Assembly: GCA_001599295.1 (NCBI GenBank)
Contig: BCGN01000006.1
Location: 1,240,001 to 1,304,000, forward strand
DNA length: 64,000 nt
Reading direction: 5' to 3'
Source: Sporopachydermia quercuum
Taxonomy: Eukaryota; Ascomycota; Sporopachydermiomycetes; Sporopachydermiales; Sporopachydermiaceae
In this document: in pieces, positions 10,843 through 21,636 of the stretch
How positions within the stretch are numbered: the first letter of the stretch is position 1
Layout of the letters: each line of letters starts with the position of its first letter
Program-made: the position numbers and the translations under genes
Notes under the pieces: model-generated
What the model was told of the DNA's origin: nothing
The model's input: only the letters and a program-made list of their open reading frames with translations
Databases searched by the model: none

Positions 10843-13800
10843 ATGCACACGCCAAAGGCTAAGTATGGGAAGCGAAATAGAATAGTAGATAATGTTAAAA
10901 CACCTATCAGTGACGGGGGTGAGAAAAATGATACGGTTAACTCAGTGGGAAGTATCAAAACTGGAACTCCCTCATCATTACTGCGAACTCTTCATCTTAA
11001 CAGTCCTATTCCATCACCATCGCCAACATATAAATTAGGAGCTAAAGGTAAAAGGACTACATCTACNAACAAAGATGTTGACTACGATGCTTTGTTTGAG
11101 TTTTCCGACATGCCTTCAACTCCTAGCACTTTGTCGAAAGCAGGAAATATGAATAAGAATACGCAGACCGCAAGTCAAAGTAAACGGAAACTTCAGCAAG
11201 AGTCAAATGAATACAAAGGAATTGATTTCTACTTTCCTTCTAAAAAGTCTAATCAGAACGATAACTCTGGCAAAGGTTCTTTGAATAAGCAGGATTCTTC
11301 TGCTGTGGATCTAATTTCAATGGAGGCCGATGAGCCAAAGGAAACAACCAGTTTGAACCAAGAGATAGATCATGATCTGCCTGACTCAAGCTCTGNATCA
11401 ACCGTAANTACCAGCAGCAAAGCATCCAATAAACTACTACAGTGGAGACTACTGAAAGCTATGGAAAAAGTGCCAAATAATGAAAGGACAAAGAACGAGG
11501 ACTCAGAAGTACCCGAATCGAAACTGGAACCAGAGTTCAGGCCAGCGCCGAAATCTATAATGAAACGCGATGGCAATTGGTCCAAAGCTATAAGCGTTAG
11601 TGGAAATAGTACTAGTAAAAAGCTACATAAAAGTACAGGAAAGAAAAGNGTGACATTTGGTGGAGTAGCAAGTAAAACACATGGAACTTCAGGAAAACCA
11701 ACTACTGGGTTTGAATCTGATGCCTGGTCTTTTCTTGATGAAGCTGTCGATCTAGTCAACGATGTCCAAACGCCTAAAATGAAGAAGAAGACAGTATTTG
11801 ACTTAAGAAAAGAAACAATGGAAGAGTTCCAAGAAAACTCTCCTGAGAATAAATTTGTAATTCTATATCAAGAGAATGTTCTCGCGCCCAACAGTGTGGA
11901 AGATACTGATGTTGAGATGAACCCCAAAGAACAGGATAGACTGTCCGACCCAAAATCTACGATTATACAGGAACATAACATAATAATCAATACAGACACT
12001 GAGTCTAACAAAGAAAACTCAGCGTCTGACTCTAATGAGAGAATAACCAAAGATCGAAATTCATTTCCTTCCAGTGTTAGAAAAACATATGGCTCTGTTC
12101 GTTCGTATCGTACAGCCCAAGATGACCTAGGGTTTGAACTAGCAGAGGAAACACCTATTGATTCTGGCTACTCGGATGATGAAAATGGTACAACTTACAA
12201 TAATGACGGTAAAGCTTCAGATAGTGAGGACGACGGAGATGCTTTACTAAATATAAATGAACTGCGAGAATCAGGACAGAAGACTCGATTTGATAACGAA
12301 ATAGGTTATATGATCGACGGAGTGAAAAATTCGTCATTATCTGAACGGAGAGCATGTTTGGTTGAACTGGCCACTAGAGCTCTTGATGACGAATTCGTAA
12401 CTCAAATGCAGTCGTATAACATTGACAACGAGTTTTATGAGAACATATATAGCTCAATATCCGACCCAATTGTTCTTTTCACTGCTGGTTTTTTCTTCTC
12501 TCGTTTGTTCGAGAGTTATCCTAAACTTGTGGTGGAAATAGTCTGCCTAATACCAGCATTCAAGGGCATACTGGGAGCTATGTTGAGGCAAACAGAAGAG
12601 ATAACTGAATATGTAGATAGGTACAGATTCAAGTCTAGACCCTCAAAAGCATCTATAGAATCATTTAATGANCTGGTGATCAAAATATGGAGGGCGGCAG
12701 ACGTTGAAAAGGAAGACCTTCATACTAAAGAGACTATTGAAGACCGAAGGGAGAACGAAAGAGACGATTTCAGAGTAACTACTGATAAGAAGTCACTTAG
12801 ACAGGTTGGATCTAATTCACCAAGTAACTCTACAACAAATATAAAGTCAAGTACACTACTGAAGAAGGAATACCCGTTGTCCAGTTCTTATTTTGCGCTA
12901 ACGACATTGTCGTTGATTGGCAAAGTGAAACCGGACAACGATTCAGGTCCTTTATTCCAGCTGTTCATTGATTTAAGATCTGGCATTTGTCAATTGCTAA
13001 TTTACATAATCAACAGCTCTATTAACACAGAATCTGGTATCTCCACAACGGCATCTGATCTAGCTCCAGTTGATATTCAATCAGTTCAAATGCTGTTATA
13101 CATTATAGAACAGAACATTCATTATTCTGAATGGAATAGTGACTCTCTACTTACTGAAGCTATTACTAGTACCTGGGATTTATTGCTAGGACAGAATTAC
13201 TTAATATTTGCTTCAGATGTGAACTTCCAACGATGTATAGGTACGTTTATAAGACTCTGTGTTGTGATAGCAAGTGGTGATAGTGCGCTGAACAGTGATT
13301 TGAAGACCGCCATTTTTCATGAACAANCATTCGAAATGCTGGGTAAATACTGTGAGAGCCTAGATGTTAAAGAGCTTTTGTCGAACAATAGTGATGTTAT
13401 CAATGAGAACGAGGAGTATAATGGCAATAGGAGGAAGGGGGATACTGATGACATTGCTAGCATTAGAAATAGTAAATTGCCAATTCTCATTAGAAAAAAC
13501 AACCTTTTGTTTTGCCTAGGACTTCTCGTCTTGTTGATTGGTANTGATAATCTACGGATGAACTATTTCAGTAAGGATATCAAATGTCAGGTTTACCTGA
13601 AGTTATTTGATGATGCCACTAAAAAATCAGAAGTTAACGATAATGATAGTAAGAATGAAACAAGTGAGAATATGGGAAATAGTAACAGAAGCACACATAG
13701 AACGAGAACCAAATCCGATGCCAGTTCTATTCAGAACGTTATTAACTCCTCAGCTTCAAATACTTCTAGTGATAACAATGAAGATGATGTGCCAATCGTC

Positions 13801-14049
13801 TTATCGCAGGAGTCAAGCACAACCCGAAGAGATGAATCAAGTCTTCATATTGTTGGATATTTAGGTTTTCTGTTGGGTATATTGATCACCAAAGAGCCAA
13901 TTCCAGAGAACATTCAACAGTTCATTCCTAGTTATAAAACAAAAATTATTTCTGTTGTTGAGGGTTTTATTAATCGGGTTGATGAAAGATGGGGCAATGG
14001 AGTTTATCAGCAACTGAGAGAACTGAAGCTTGCTTTAGAGAAGCCGTAG
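10843..14049 (+). CDS. RAD61: Wapl-family cohesin release factor
   Basis: Homologue of WAPL/Rad61, which with Pds5 opens the Smc3-Scc1 gate to release cohesin from chromatin. The 1068-aa product has a disordered, Ser/Asp/Glu-rich N-terminal half. Then comes the WAPL module beginning with KTYGSVRSYRTAQDD (about 410) and NELRESGQKTRFDNEIGYMI (about 471), followed by helical-repeat sequence to the C-terminus (IISVVEGFINRVDERW). These two motifs match the start of the conserved WAPL domain. The protein is longer than S. cerevisiae Rad61 (647 aa) and nearer to other fungal Wapl proteins, mainly because of disordered inserts. The ATG at 10843 (MHTPKAKYGKRN) is preferred; the frame is open further upstream but without an ATG. 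Several ambiguous codons occur in the disordered half. It is divergent from PSF1. Confidence 0.85.
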   Translation: MHTPKAKYGKRNRIVDNVKTPISDGGEKNDTVNSVGSIKTGTPSSLLRTLHLNSPIPSPSPTYKLGAKGKRTTSXNKDVDYDALFEFSDMPSTPSTLSKAGNMNKNTQTASQSKRKLQQESNEYKGIDFYFPSKKSNQNDNSGKGSLNKQDSSAVDLISMEADEPKETTSLNQEIDHDLPDSSSXSTVXTSSKASNKLLQWRLLKAMEKVPNNERTKNEDSEVPESKLEPEFRPAPKSIMKRDGNWSKAISVSGNSTSKKLHKSTGKKXVTFGGVASKTHGTSGKPTTGFESDAWSFLDEAVDLVNDVQTPKMKKKTVFDLRKETMEEFQENSPENKFVILYQENVLAPNSVEDTDVEMNPKEQDRLSDPKSTIIQEHNIIINTDTESNKENSASDSNERITKDRNSFPSSVRKTYGSVRSYRTAQDDLGFELAEETPIDSGYSDDENGTTYNNDGKASDSEDDGDALLNINELRESGQKTRFDNEIGYMIDGVKNSSLSERRACLVELATRALDDEFVTQMQSYNIDNEFYENIYSSISDPIVLFTAGFFFSRLFESYPKLVVEIVCLIPAFKGILGAMLRQTEEITEYVDRYRFKSRPSKASIESFNXLVIKIWRAADVEKEDLHTKETIEDRRENERDDFRVTTDKKSLRQVGSNSPSNSTTNIKSSTLLKKEYPLSSSYFALTTLSLIGKVKPDNDSGPLFQLFIDLRSGICQLLIYIINSSINTESGISTTASDLAPVDIQSVQMLLYIIEQNIHYSEWNSDSLLTEAITSTWDLLLGQNYLIFASDVNFQRCIGTFIRLCVVIASGDSALNSDLKTAIFHEQXFEMLGKYCESLDVKELLSNNSDVINENEEYNGNRRKGDTDDIASIRNSKLPILIRKNNLLFCLGLLVLLIGXDNLRMNYFSKDIKCQVYLKLFDDATKKSEVNDNDSKNETSENMGNSNRSTHRTRTKSDASSIQNVINSSASNTSSDNNEDDVPIVLSQESSTTRRDESSLHIVGYLGFLLGILITKEPIPENIQQFIPSYKTKIISVVEGFINRVDERWGNGVYQQLRELKLALEKP

Positions 14050-14392
14050 AACTGGGACTATCATTCTGATGAGATAGAATGGGTATAGCATATATAGTGG
14101 CTGTAATATTAGTTCGGCCTTAGTATTTTAATGATATTCATAACTATAAGAATAATAGTACTAGTGCTTATTTGAGGGATTAAATACTTGATCATGACAC
14201 ATATATCATATGCTTGNTCCTCTCAACTACCAGATATGACATAGCAATTAACCTAACAGTTCAACTCGTACTATGGCATCCCATTCCTGTTGAACATAAA
14301 CAGCTCTCCCTCTCTCTCTCTGAACATATTGCTCTCATTATCAACATCTATTTTTTCTTGACACCGCATACCTGATTCTATACAATCATCTT
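14050..14392. other. convergent 3' region RAD61/PDX3
   Basis: Shared 3' flank of two convergent genes. It contains a short CT-rich microsatellite (ctccctctctctctctg) near 14309. I see nothing else in it. Confidence 0.6.
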
Positions 14393-15252
14393 CTATGAAG
14401 CAACTCTTTTAACTTCCCATTCATTCTTCTCAACATCTTCTCTTTCAAATATGATTCTATCATGCAATCTACTTGGACGTCCTTGCCAGAACTCAATATA
14501 ATCAGGAATAATCCTTAGCCCTCCCCAANATGGGGGACATGGAATTTCCTCAACATCCTTAAACTCTTCTTCTTTTTGTTTATACAACAGCTCAAGTTCT
14601 TCTCTGTTGCTGATTTCTCTTGATTGAGGACTAGCCCAAGCTCCAATTCTTGATCCTCTTGGTCTTGTATTGAAATAAACCTGCGATTCTTCNTTTGAGA
14701 GGAATTCCGTAGGACCTTCAATTCTGACTTGACGTTCAAGATTCTTCCAGAAGAACGTCAATGAGGCGAATGGATTTGAGCGAATGTCTTTGCTTTTCTT
14801 TGATGTTCCCCAATTGGAGAATACAACAAAACCTCTCTTGTCTAGTTCTTTGAATAATACAATACGAGACGATACTCTTCCTGAAGGTAAGGAGGCAGTT
14901 GATAATGTGGTTGATTCAGGTAAATTTTCAGCTTTTGAAGCTTCGTCAAACCAGTTTTTGAATTGGATAATTGGGTCAGGGTTCAAGTTCTCAACATCGA
15001 TTGAGAATTTAGTATATTGTTCAGTTTTAGGAGCAACTAATAAATCAAACGAGTTAGTAAATCATACTTAGTAAAAATGATCAAGTCCTAGGAATTGATT
15101 CAAAAAGTCTCATCCACATCAACCCCGCAAAATAATATCCCCGTTGATATCCGAATTCACTTACAAATAAGAGCATCCTTTGGTTTCTCTTGCTTAGGGC
15201 TCGCTTGATCACCGTTCTCGGCTTGTTCAACTGCTGGTGCTGTATAATCCAT
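14393..15252 (-). CDS. PDX3: pyridoxamine-5'-phosphate oxidase Pdx3, two exons
   Basis: FMN-dependent oxidase that converts pyridoxine-5'- or pyridoxamine-5'-phosphate to pyridoxal-5'-phosphate (vitamin B6 salvage). Exon 1 (15252-15165) encodes [10 protein letters not shown] through KPKDALI; the intron (15164-15037) has GTAAGT, a TTTACTAAC branch site and a TTTATTAG end. Exon 2 (15036-14393) continues [18 protein letters not shown] into the catalytic body. The junction restores the family's typical IFAPxTxQYxKF sequence, which supports the splice. Visible motifs are [59 protein letters not shown] and [13 protein letters not shown] (FMN and substrate-phosphate contacts). At 243 aa it is slightly longer than S. 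cerevisiae Pdx3 (228). Confidence 0.95.
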
Positions 15253-16939
15253 GGCTGTAAGTTCTCTACTGAACTGCAATTCTTGTCGTAACGCTTCTAT
15301 ATGTATAATTGGACTTCTATAAGTACTTTTAATGATTTGTGTACTGTGTAAGGGATGTATGAATTCTTTGGTTAAACTTGTTGATTTGAATCAAATAGCA
15401 CTCCGTAATAACAGCATAAAGATAGTTAGTTTGGCAATTGTTCAAACTAACAAGAAAAAGAAATCAAGTTAGCAGGAATGTTAAGAAAGTAAAGAATGAA
15501 AACAGAAATGAGAATTATTTGGATTTAGTACCGGTATCAAGAGAAGGTGACATATTAAGTGAAAAATTCGTCAACTAATGTAATGATTCTCTGTCAGATG
15601 AAGAGGATCTTGCTATTTTTTGTTAGGTTGCAACAGAACGACTACTTATTTCGTTGAATATACGAATATGGTTCACAAGATGCATAATAGTGCATACAAC
15701 TGCTGTTGAAAATAAACAGTTTTCTTCTGGTTTTGAAGGCGNAAAATGATGAAATGATTGTTCTCGGAGGNCAAGTATTTACTGATAGTCAGACAAATAT
15801 TTGCCAAGTACTGAGAGTTGTCTCGATATTAAAAACTCAAGTATTGCTCTTTTTCTTGGAGATTTTGTTTTCCAACTTCTACTACATTTTGAGTCTTCTG
15901 CTGCATTATGCATGCCATGAGTTTGATGCATAAGCTTTGTTTTTATAATGGTGCCTTACAAAATGGTCATTCATAAGTTATATTCCCGAGTCATAAAACA
16001 TAAGAACACTATTAGTCATTAACGGTATTCAATGTTTTCAGCACAATTACTAAAATTAAACAAATTCGATATACCTGAAGTAGAACTATTTGTTTGATCT
16101 TTTCTATGTTGCTCCTGCAATATGGCAGAGTACACATTATTCCGTATTTCAACTCATTACTTGTATGAATCAATCTCCTCTGTCATATAGATAGACAAAG
16201 AGAGACAAATCTTATATACTTGTCAACCTTTCTGTGTTAAGCCTTAATTTAGGTTGAGTTTCAGTTTAAAAAGCTTGTTTTTGAACTCTAAATCCAAATG
16301 AGATGGCATTTTCACTTCATCTGTTTATTTTTCTTTTTCTTCTCAGCAACACTTATCGAAATGCCTATTTGAGCAGTGTTCAGTTTCGGTGAAGATCGTT
16401 TGACAGGTATTTTATTGTATGAGTAATTCCGATTGTTTTACTAAAGAATCAGAGAGTTTAACAACAGATCTTTATTAGCTGACTATTATACGTTCAAGGT
16501 ACGAATATTTCCTGCAAACATCCTAGAATCAGTCATCCTCACACTGCTGGACCGACATAATCATAGACTTACAGTACTCCTCTATATGATCGTCAGTAGT
16601 TTTACTACTATAAAAAAAATCGTTTTTATAGTAGTTTTAATTATCCTTTTAGCTAGAAGATTATTTCTGATTATACGATTGTCTCATGAAGAATCGTGGT
16701 GTATAAATAGATCATTTCTTCATCTGAAGGCAGCACTATTCCTAGCACTCATAGCTCGCTCACAGGGCATTAGAATGGTTTGCTAGTAATTAACTATCCA
16801 CCATAATCACAAATATCAGATCTTTTAGACGCCATTCACGTACTGTGTCAACAACCAATTTATTAATTTCCGGCAGGCCATATGCCTTCTTTGCCATTTA
16901 GCATTTTGAATAGTCAATCTACACAGCCACCGGTCTGCC
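15253..16939. other. long intergenic region PDX3/FEX1
   Basis: About 1.7 kb between two divergent genes. Several short open frames occur but have no recognisable homology, consistent codon use or branch-site-linked extension. I see no tRNA-like B box. It presumably carries both promoters. Confidence 0.5.
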
Positions 16940-18725
16940 ATGGCGTCCATTATGTTATTATCTACCATCAGCAATGCAATTGCTCCTTATAAATCCTTCA
17001 TTATTCTTCATTTCATCCTTGCATTCTTTGGTATTGCAGGTACATTTATAAGAGAGTCATTGATACTATTGACAACGTTTTCTGGTAATTACCTTGGAGG
17101 GTTAATATGGACTACATTAACTGGGTGTTTTTTAATGGGTTTTTTCGTAACAGAATCTTTCTTATATGAGTCCCTGCTTCAGAACCAAAAAGACAGTTCA
17201 AACAAGAAAACCGAAGGAAAACCATCAACGGAAGTTAATAATCTCAATGCTACCATTGCTACCCCTAAGTTTCAACCTGATAATACTACATCTAATTTCG
17301 AAAATCCTGACAGCATTCCTATGTATGATATGGCTACTGATGACATAGCTGAATCTGAACCTATAACTACCAATGATAACTCGCTTATCATAACTCGTAT
17401 CCATACTAAATTGACGAAAAACGACTTACTTCTATACATTGGATCAACTGTCGGAGCATGTGGAAGTATAACATCCTTTTCTGCATTGGTTGAAGATTTA
17501 TTCTACTATTCAACTAATATTCATCCTTGGCCTCCATCCCCTAGCACGGGGAACAACGCATCATTTCCCAATGGTGCTTATGGCATCATGAACTTTCTCT
17601 CAGTGATCCTTCTGGAATCATCTATTGCCGTGATATCCTTCTTTATGGGAACCCATATTGCATTGCTATGTCACCGACAAGACTATAAATGGCTGAAATT
17701 TAGTACCATGGAATCAATGTATGCTATGGAAGTGTTGATAGCTATCATGGGACTGCTTTTATGGATCACTGTGTTGGTTTTATCTGTATGCCTCGATGTC
17801 GGCAGGAAAGTATGGCCATTGTATGGAGTATTTGCTCCCTTTGGTGTTTATCTACGTTTTTACTTCTCAAAAGTAAAAATCAATAGCAGAAAATGGGGCT
17901 GGTTCCCTATAGGTACTTTTCTTAGTAATATGGTGGCCACTGTTCTATTAGCAGTGTTGATGGTTTTGAGATATGGCAAACGGAATAATACTAGCAGGAC
18001 GGCCTTTGAAGGAGAATTTGGGACCAATAATACAGAATCTGGCTCCACTGTGCTTGTAGGCATAGTTCGGAACAAGTTATCATGTGAAGTGATTGACGGC
18101 TTGACAGTAGGCTTCTGTGGAGGCCTTTCTACTATCTCGTCGTTAGTGAAAGAGCTCTTTAATTTGAATTGTAAGTACTATTTGTTATGAGGGTTGAATT
18201 TTGCAGCAATGTGAATGTAATAGAAAGGAAACACACAACCCTGCAGTCATAATTAGATAATATCATCTCTATTATGATACTGTACATATGAGCAGCCTAA
18301 AAGCTATTTCTGGCTGCTGTTTCTAGTCCCTGGGTATAATTAGGTTCTAGCATTCAAATCAGAGACCAAATATACCAAGGATACTACTTTAAATTAGTTT
18401 TTGATGCTGTAATATCTGGCTGAAGGATCAAACACTGGCTTGTCTTCTATTCAACAGCCTGCAGTAATTTTCATCGCCCTACAGCTGGACAATACTGATA
18501 CATTCAAACTAATGCTAACATTCGTCATTTATTCAGTGAAAAGGGCCTATCTTTATGCTGTAATAACCACAGCCATTGGATACATTTTCATGGTTTTAAT
18601 ATTTGGAGTAGTGGTAAGTTTGCTTGTTGATCGAGAAACACCTCTATTTTGTTTCTGTCGCATAGTATTAACCCTTTTCTTTCAAATAGGCATGGAAAAA
18701 CGGAGTCACTGACGGTACATGTTAA
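16940..18725 (+). CDS. FEX1: Fex1 fluoride export channel, three exons
   Basis: Eukaryotic Fluc/CrcB-type fluoride channel of the plasma membrane, protecting against environmental fluoride. Exons are 16940-18170, 18537-18613 and 18690-18725, giving 447 aa. Both introns start GTAAGT; intron 1 has a GCTAAC branch site and ends ATTCAG, intron 2 has TATTAAC and ends AAATAG. Two CrcB-like repeats are visible. The first has SGNYLGGLIWTTLTGCFLMG and GSTVGACGSITSFSALVEDLF; the second has PIGTFLSNMVATVLLAVL and GFCGGLSTISSLVKELF. The last two exons complete the final membrane helix (KRAYLYAVITTAIGYIF) and give the C-terminus AWKNGVTDGTC, resembling the AWTRGLTNPIC end of S. cerevisiae Fex1. Residues about 80-150 form a disordered Asn/Thr-rich loop. 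Intron 1 is 366 bp, long for this window. Confidence 0.92.
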
Positions 18726-19465
18726 TATGCTGTTTCCTGAATAATCAAATCATCACTTAGGAAAAAATACTTATCTAATGAATGTTGAAAAAACCTTCAA
18801 TTGATGTTCCCGCTTCCAACAACACGTTCAACTAAATGCTCGTATGAAAAGCATAAAACCCAATAAAGACAGAAAAAATTAGACCTCTGAAATAGAAGAA
18901 ATAAAGACATAAGAACGAATTTACCTCATTCTTATTGATATTCCCGCAATCAGGATATCCTTTATTCATTCTAATCTAATTCCTTCAACATTGAAGGAGC
19001 AATATGCTATTATAGTCATAGCAAACAAGCTTGAGAATCTATTGTTCTACAAAATCATTTATGAACAAAGGATTAACCATACATGTTTAAGTATTCAAAA
19101 TAATCAGCATAAACGCAGAAGTAGTATGCTAGATTATACCACAATTCACATCTCCTTTTGTATGACAATAATAATACCAATAACCGCTTGTTTCTTTAAC
19201 AATATTCTCTATTGTCATTAATGGGGAAAAACGCGACTCCGAAAAAGCCCTATGATTCAAATTTCAGAGAACTATTCAATATGATATCGGTCCATTTGGG
19301 AAACGTCCAATTGAAGTTTGGCAAAGAAATTGAATTACAGAAGCTACATTAATAAACCCTAGAGACTAAGAAATCCGAAGCAACCCTTCTTAGGTTAACT
19401 AGCTAGCAGTTTTTCCATAAATGTAAGATAATCAGTTGTTCCGGAGCACGACAGATCATGTAGTT

Positions 19466-19489
19466 ATGATAATTCAACGGAATTATCAT
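19466..19489. repeat. perfect 10-bp inverted repeat with 4-base loop
   Basis: ATGATAATTC and its exact complement GAATTATCAT flank the loop AACG. It lies in the spacer downstream of FEX1. It could be an RNA hairpin or a dimer-protein site; no function is established. Confidence 0.8.
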
Positions 19490-20735
19490 GAGATAAGTGC
19501 CATGCGTTACTAACAGGTACTTCTTTTGTTGCCATGAAAATTCTGCGCTCTAAGCTAATTACCAGTGCAAACAGTTAATAGAATTGTCAATTAATAACAA
19601 ATCAACTTATTCATCCCATGGTAAACATCTAGTTCCTAAGTAGAAGTAGGGTTTCTTATAAGGAGTTGTCAGGATAGTGTCATGAGTAGCTTACACAAGC
19701 CATTGCCAAACTCCTATCACGAATGACGCTAACCCTTGTATCTCATACAGATTTATTAATAAGAAAACCTTTCTCAAGAGAAATTGTCTGATCTAATGCT
19801 TCTAAGATATATTTCAATCTGGGAGGTAGTTGGGAGGTAAATTACTCAAAGGTTAGGCGAATAAACCGCTCGACTCATAATTTCTATTTGGCTTAATGAG
19901 TGAACCCCTTGAATGTATCCTCTGGTAAATCTATTGTGTACAAGATAAATGAGATGCTTGTTTAACGGAATTGAGTTGAAAACTTAGTTGATACATGAAT
20001 AGTGAGCAATTGTCGAACAGTTTTACTAAATTTTCAATGTGTATTATAGTTATGCTGTCGATTGCTTCCTTGATCAGTATGAAACGCGTCAAACAAGAGA
20101 CAGCAAGCTAGGAATTTTANTTGAAACAGTTGTTCGTATTATACGGGATTCCTCCCCTGTTTTCAGGGGCATCAATTGGAGGATTTTTAACNGTAGAAAA
20201 TAAGATATAAGTGCGCAGGAGGCGATTCTAGTTCATAGAGATAAAAAGTAGCATTTTGGTAAGATGAAGAATTTGATACTCAAACACGAACTGTGGTGAG
20301 ATGCGTGTCTGGTCACGTGTGAGAACAAATATGGGAAGAATGTGATCGGCATCGCAATATGGCAGTGGAGTTGAGAATTGGTTGATATCAACTAGAACAA
20401 GGAGCATCAGAAACTGATACCAACTAAGAAAGTCGGCTTCTTTTGATTTATGTTGCTATTTGACAAAAGAATGTCTTTCCGGGAATATATTGTGACCTAT
20501 ACTGTTCCGAGCCAGTTCAAGCAGTAACCAATGATGTTGTATTATCTCCGGTTTACCATCCTAAAGAAGGGGGCGTTTCTTACCATCGTAATTCTCCAGC
20601 TGTTTTTTATTTACGTTATGTTATTATGCCCTTCACATTCGATTATATGTTAACAACGAAGTTGTAAATAATGGTAATAGTCATTCTTAATTTTGCTATT
20701 TTGGTTTATTGAAGACATCAACTAAAACACTCGAA

Positions 20736-20753
20736 ATGGAGATACTACTGTGA
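20736..20753 (+). promoter_or_regulatory. five-codon uORF abutting the next start codon
   Basis: ATG followed by four sense codons and TGA, with only one base between its stop and the ATG of the 293-codon gene. If the leader extends over it, it would permit termination-reinitiation control. Transcript evidence is absent. Confidence 0.5.
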
Positions 20754-20754
20754 C

Positions 20755-21636
20755 ATGGAACATGAGAAGCAAAGAAACCGATCTTCAGATCTTCAACCTC
20801 ACGTGCAAAGCCATAGTCAGAATGCATTGCTGAGTCTTGTTGATCAGCTGGGGTTAGATTATAGTAGTAATGATAGCGTAGACTTGAGTAGGCAAGTTGG
20901 TGTTAATTCTGACATAAATGTATTGAGAGACAGTAGTTGTTCTGATAATGATAACAGTATTAAGACTAACATCAGTTCTGAACATGGAAGTTTATCAAGG
21001 ACGATATCAATGCCAATGGAGTCTGCATATTCTACTAAAGACCTGGACTTTGAAGGCGAGGAAGTGATGGTTATTATGCCAATATCATGGCCAATCAGCA
21101 ATGAAAAAGGAGAAAGTGACAAAGATCCTAATGATACAGGAGAGGAATCTGATGAATCCTATGAAACTGATCAAAACAGTTTAGGACGAGAGTTAAGCGA
21201 AGAAAAGGGAAGCGAAAAGGATACAACTCAGTCCAATAAAAATTTTAACGAGTCGTTTCATTTGCTTGAACGCGTAATTGAAGAAATTTCTGACTCACAG
21301 GATGAAGAAAACAATACACTGGTACCGACTTTTGATAAGCCAAAATTCGAAGAAAGAATTTCCCGTACCAGATCACGCGACTTGCGGATGAGTTCTGAGC
21401 CATGTACCGCAGTCATACCCCATTCCGTCAATGATAATGAGTGTAATGTTGACTCTTCTCTCAGCCAGCAAGCTGAAAATAGTTGCAAGCATGAGAGCCC
21501 CATTATATTACCTGAATCTCGAACAAAATATAAACTTGGTACTGATAGCTATTCCCCAGGTCTGAGAGCAAAACATAGAGTCGGTCTATCAAAAAGAGAG
21601 CAGGTAGCTCCACTCCATTCATATTTAACCAGGTGA
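20755..21636 (+). CDS. disordered acidic protein with C-terminal RAD51AP1-like motif
   Basis: A 293-aa hydrophilic protein, rich in Ser, Asp, Glu and Asn, without folded domains or membrane segments. I do not recognise an orthologue. Its last 20 residues contain HRVGLSKREQVAPLHSYL. This resembles the C-terminal RAD51-binding motif of human RAD51AP1 (pattern RLGLSR followed by a short gap and KPLH), also close to that protein's C-terminus. An SDSQDE stretch near 180 could be a phosphorylation or SUMO-related acidic motif. By inference it may be a Rad51 partner in homologous recombination, but a chance short-motif match is possible. A five-codon uORF ends one base upstream of the chosen ATG. 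Gene reality is supported by the long open frame and the concentrated terminal motif. Confidence 0.65.
   Translation: MEHEKQRNRSSDLQPHVQSHSQNALLSLVDQLGLDYSSNDSVDLSRQVGVNSDINVLRDSSCSDNDNSIKTNISSEHGSLSRTISMPMESAYSTKDLDFEGEEVMVIMPISWPISNEKGESDKDPNDTGEESDESYETDQNSLGRELSEEKGSEKDTTQSNKNFNESFHLLERVIEEISDSQDEENNTLVPTFDKPKFEERISRTRSRDLRMSSEPCTAVIPHSVNDNECNVDSSLSQQAENSCKHESPIILPESRTKYKLGTDSYSPGLRAKHRVGLSKREQVAPLHSYLTR

Larger units (their letters stand above)
18726..20754. other. long intergenic region downstream of FEX1
   Basis: About 2 kb without a convincing gene; the short open frames look random. It contains a perfect 10-bp stem-loop (listed separately) and, near 20313, a CACGTG E-box (ggtcacgtgtg) about 440 bp upstream of the next gene. 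Confidence 0.5.

Noticed and set aside
16586-16786. 66-codon frame upstream of FEX1
   Set aside because: No homology, hydrophobic composition typical of AT-rich random frames.
18440-18536. Use of an earlier 3' splice site for FEX1 exon 2
   Set aside because: It would add unrelated residues before the last helix; the later site has a GCTAAC branch and restores family alignment.
18991-19221. 76-codon frame downstream of FEX1
   Set aside because: Random-looking composition, no start context or homology.
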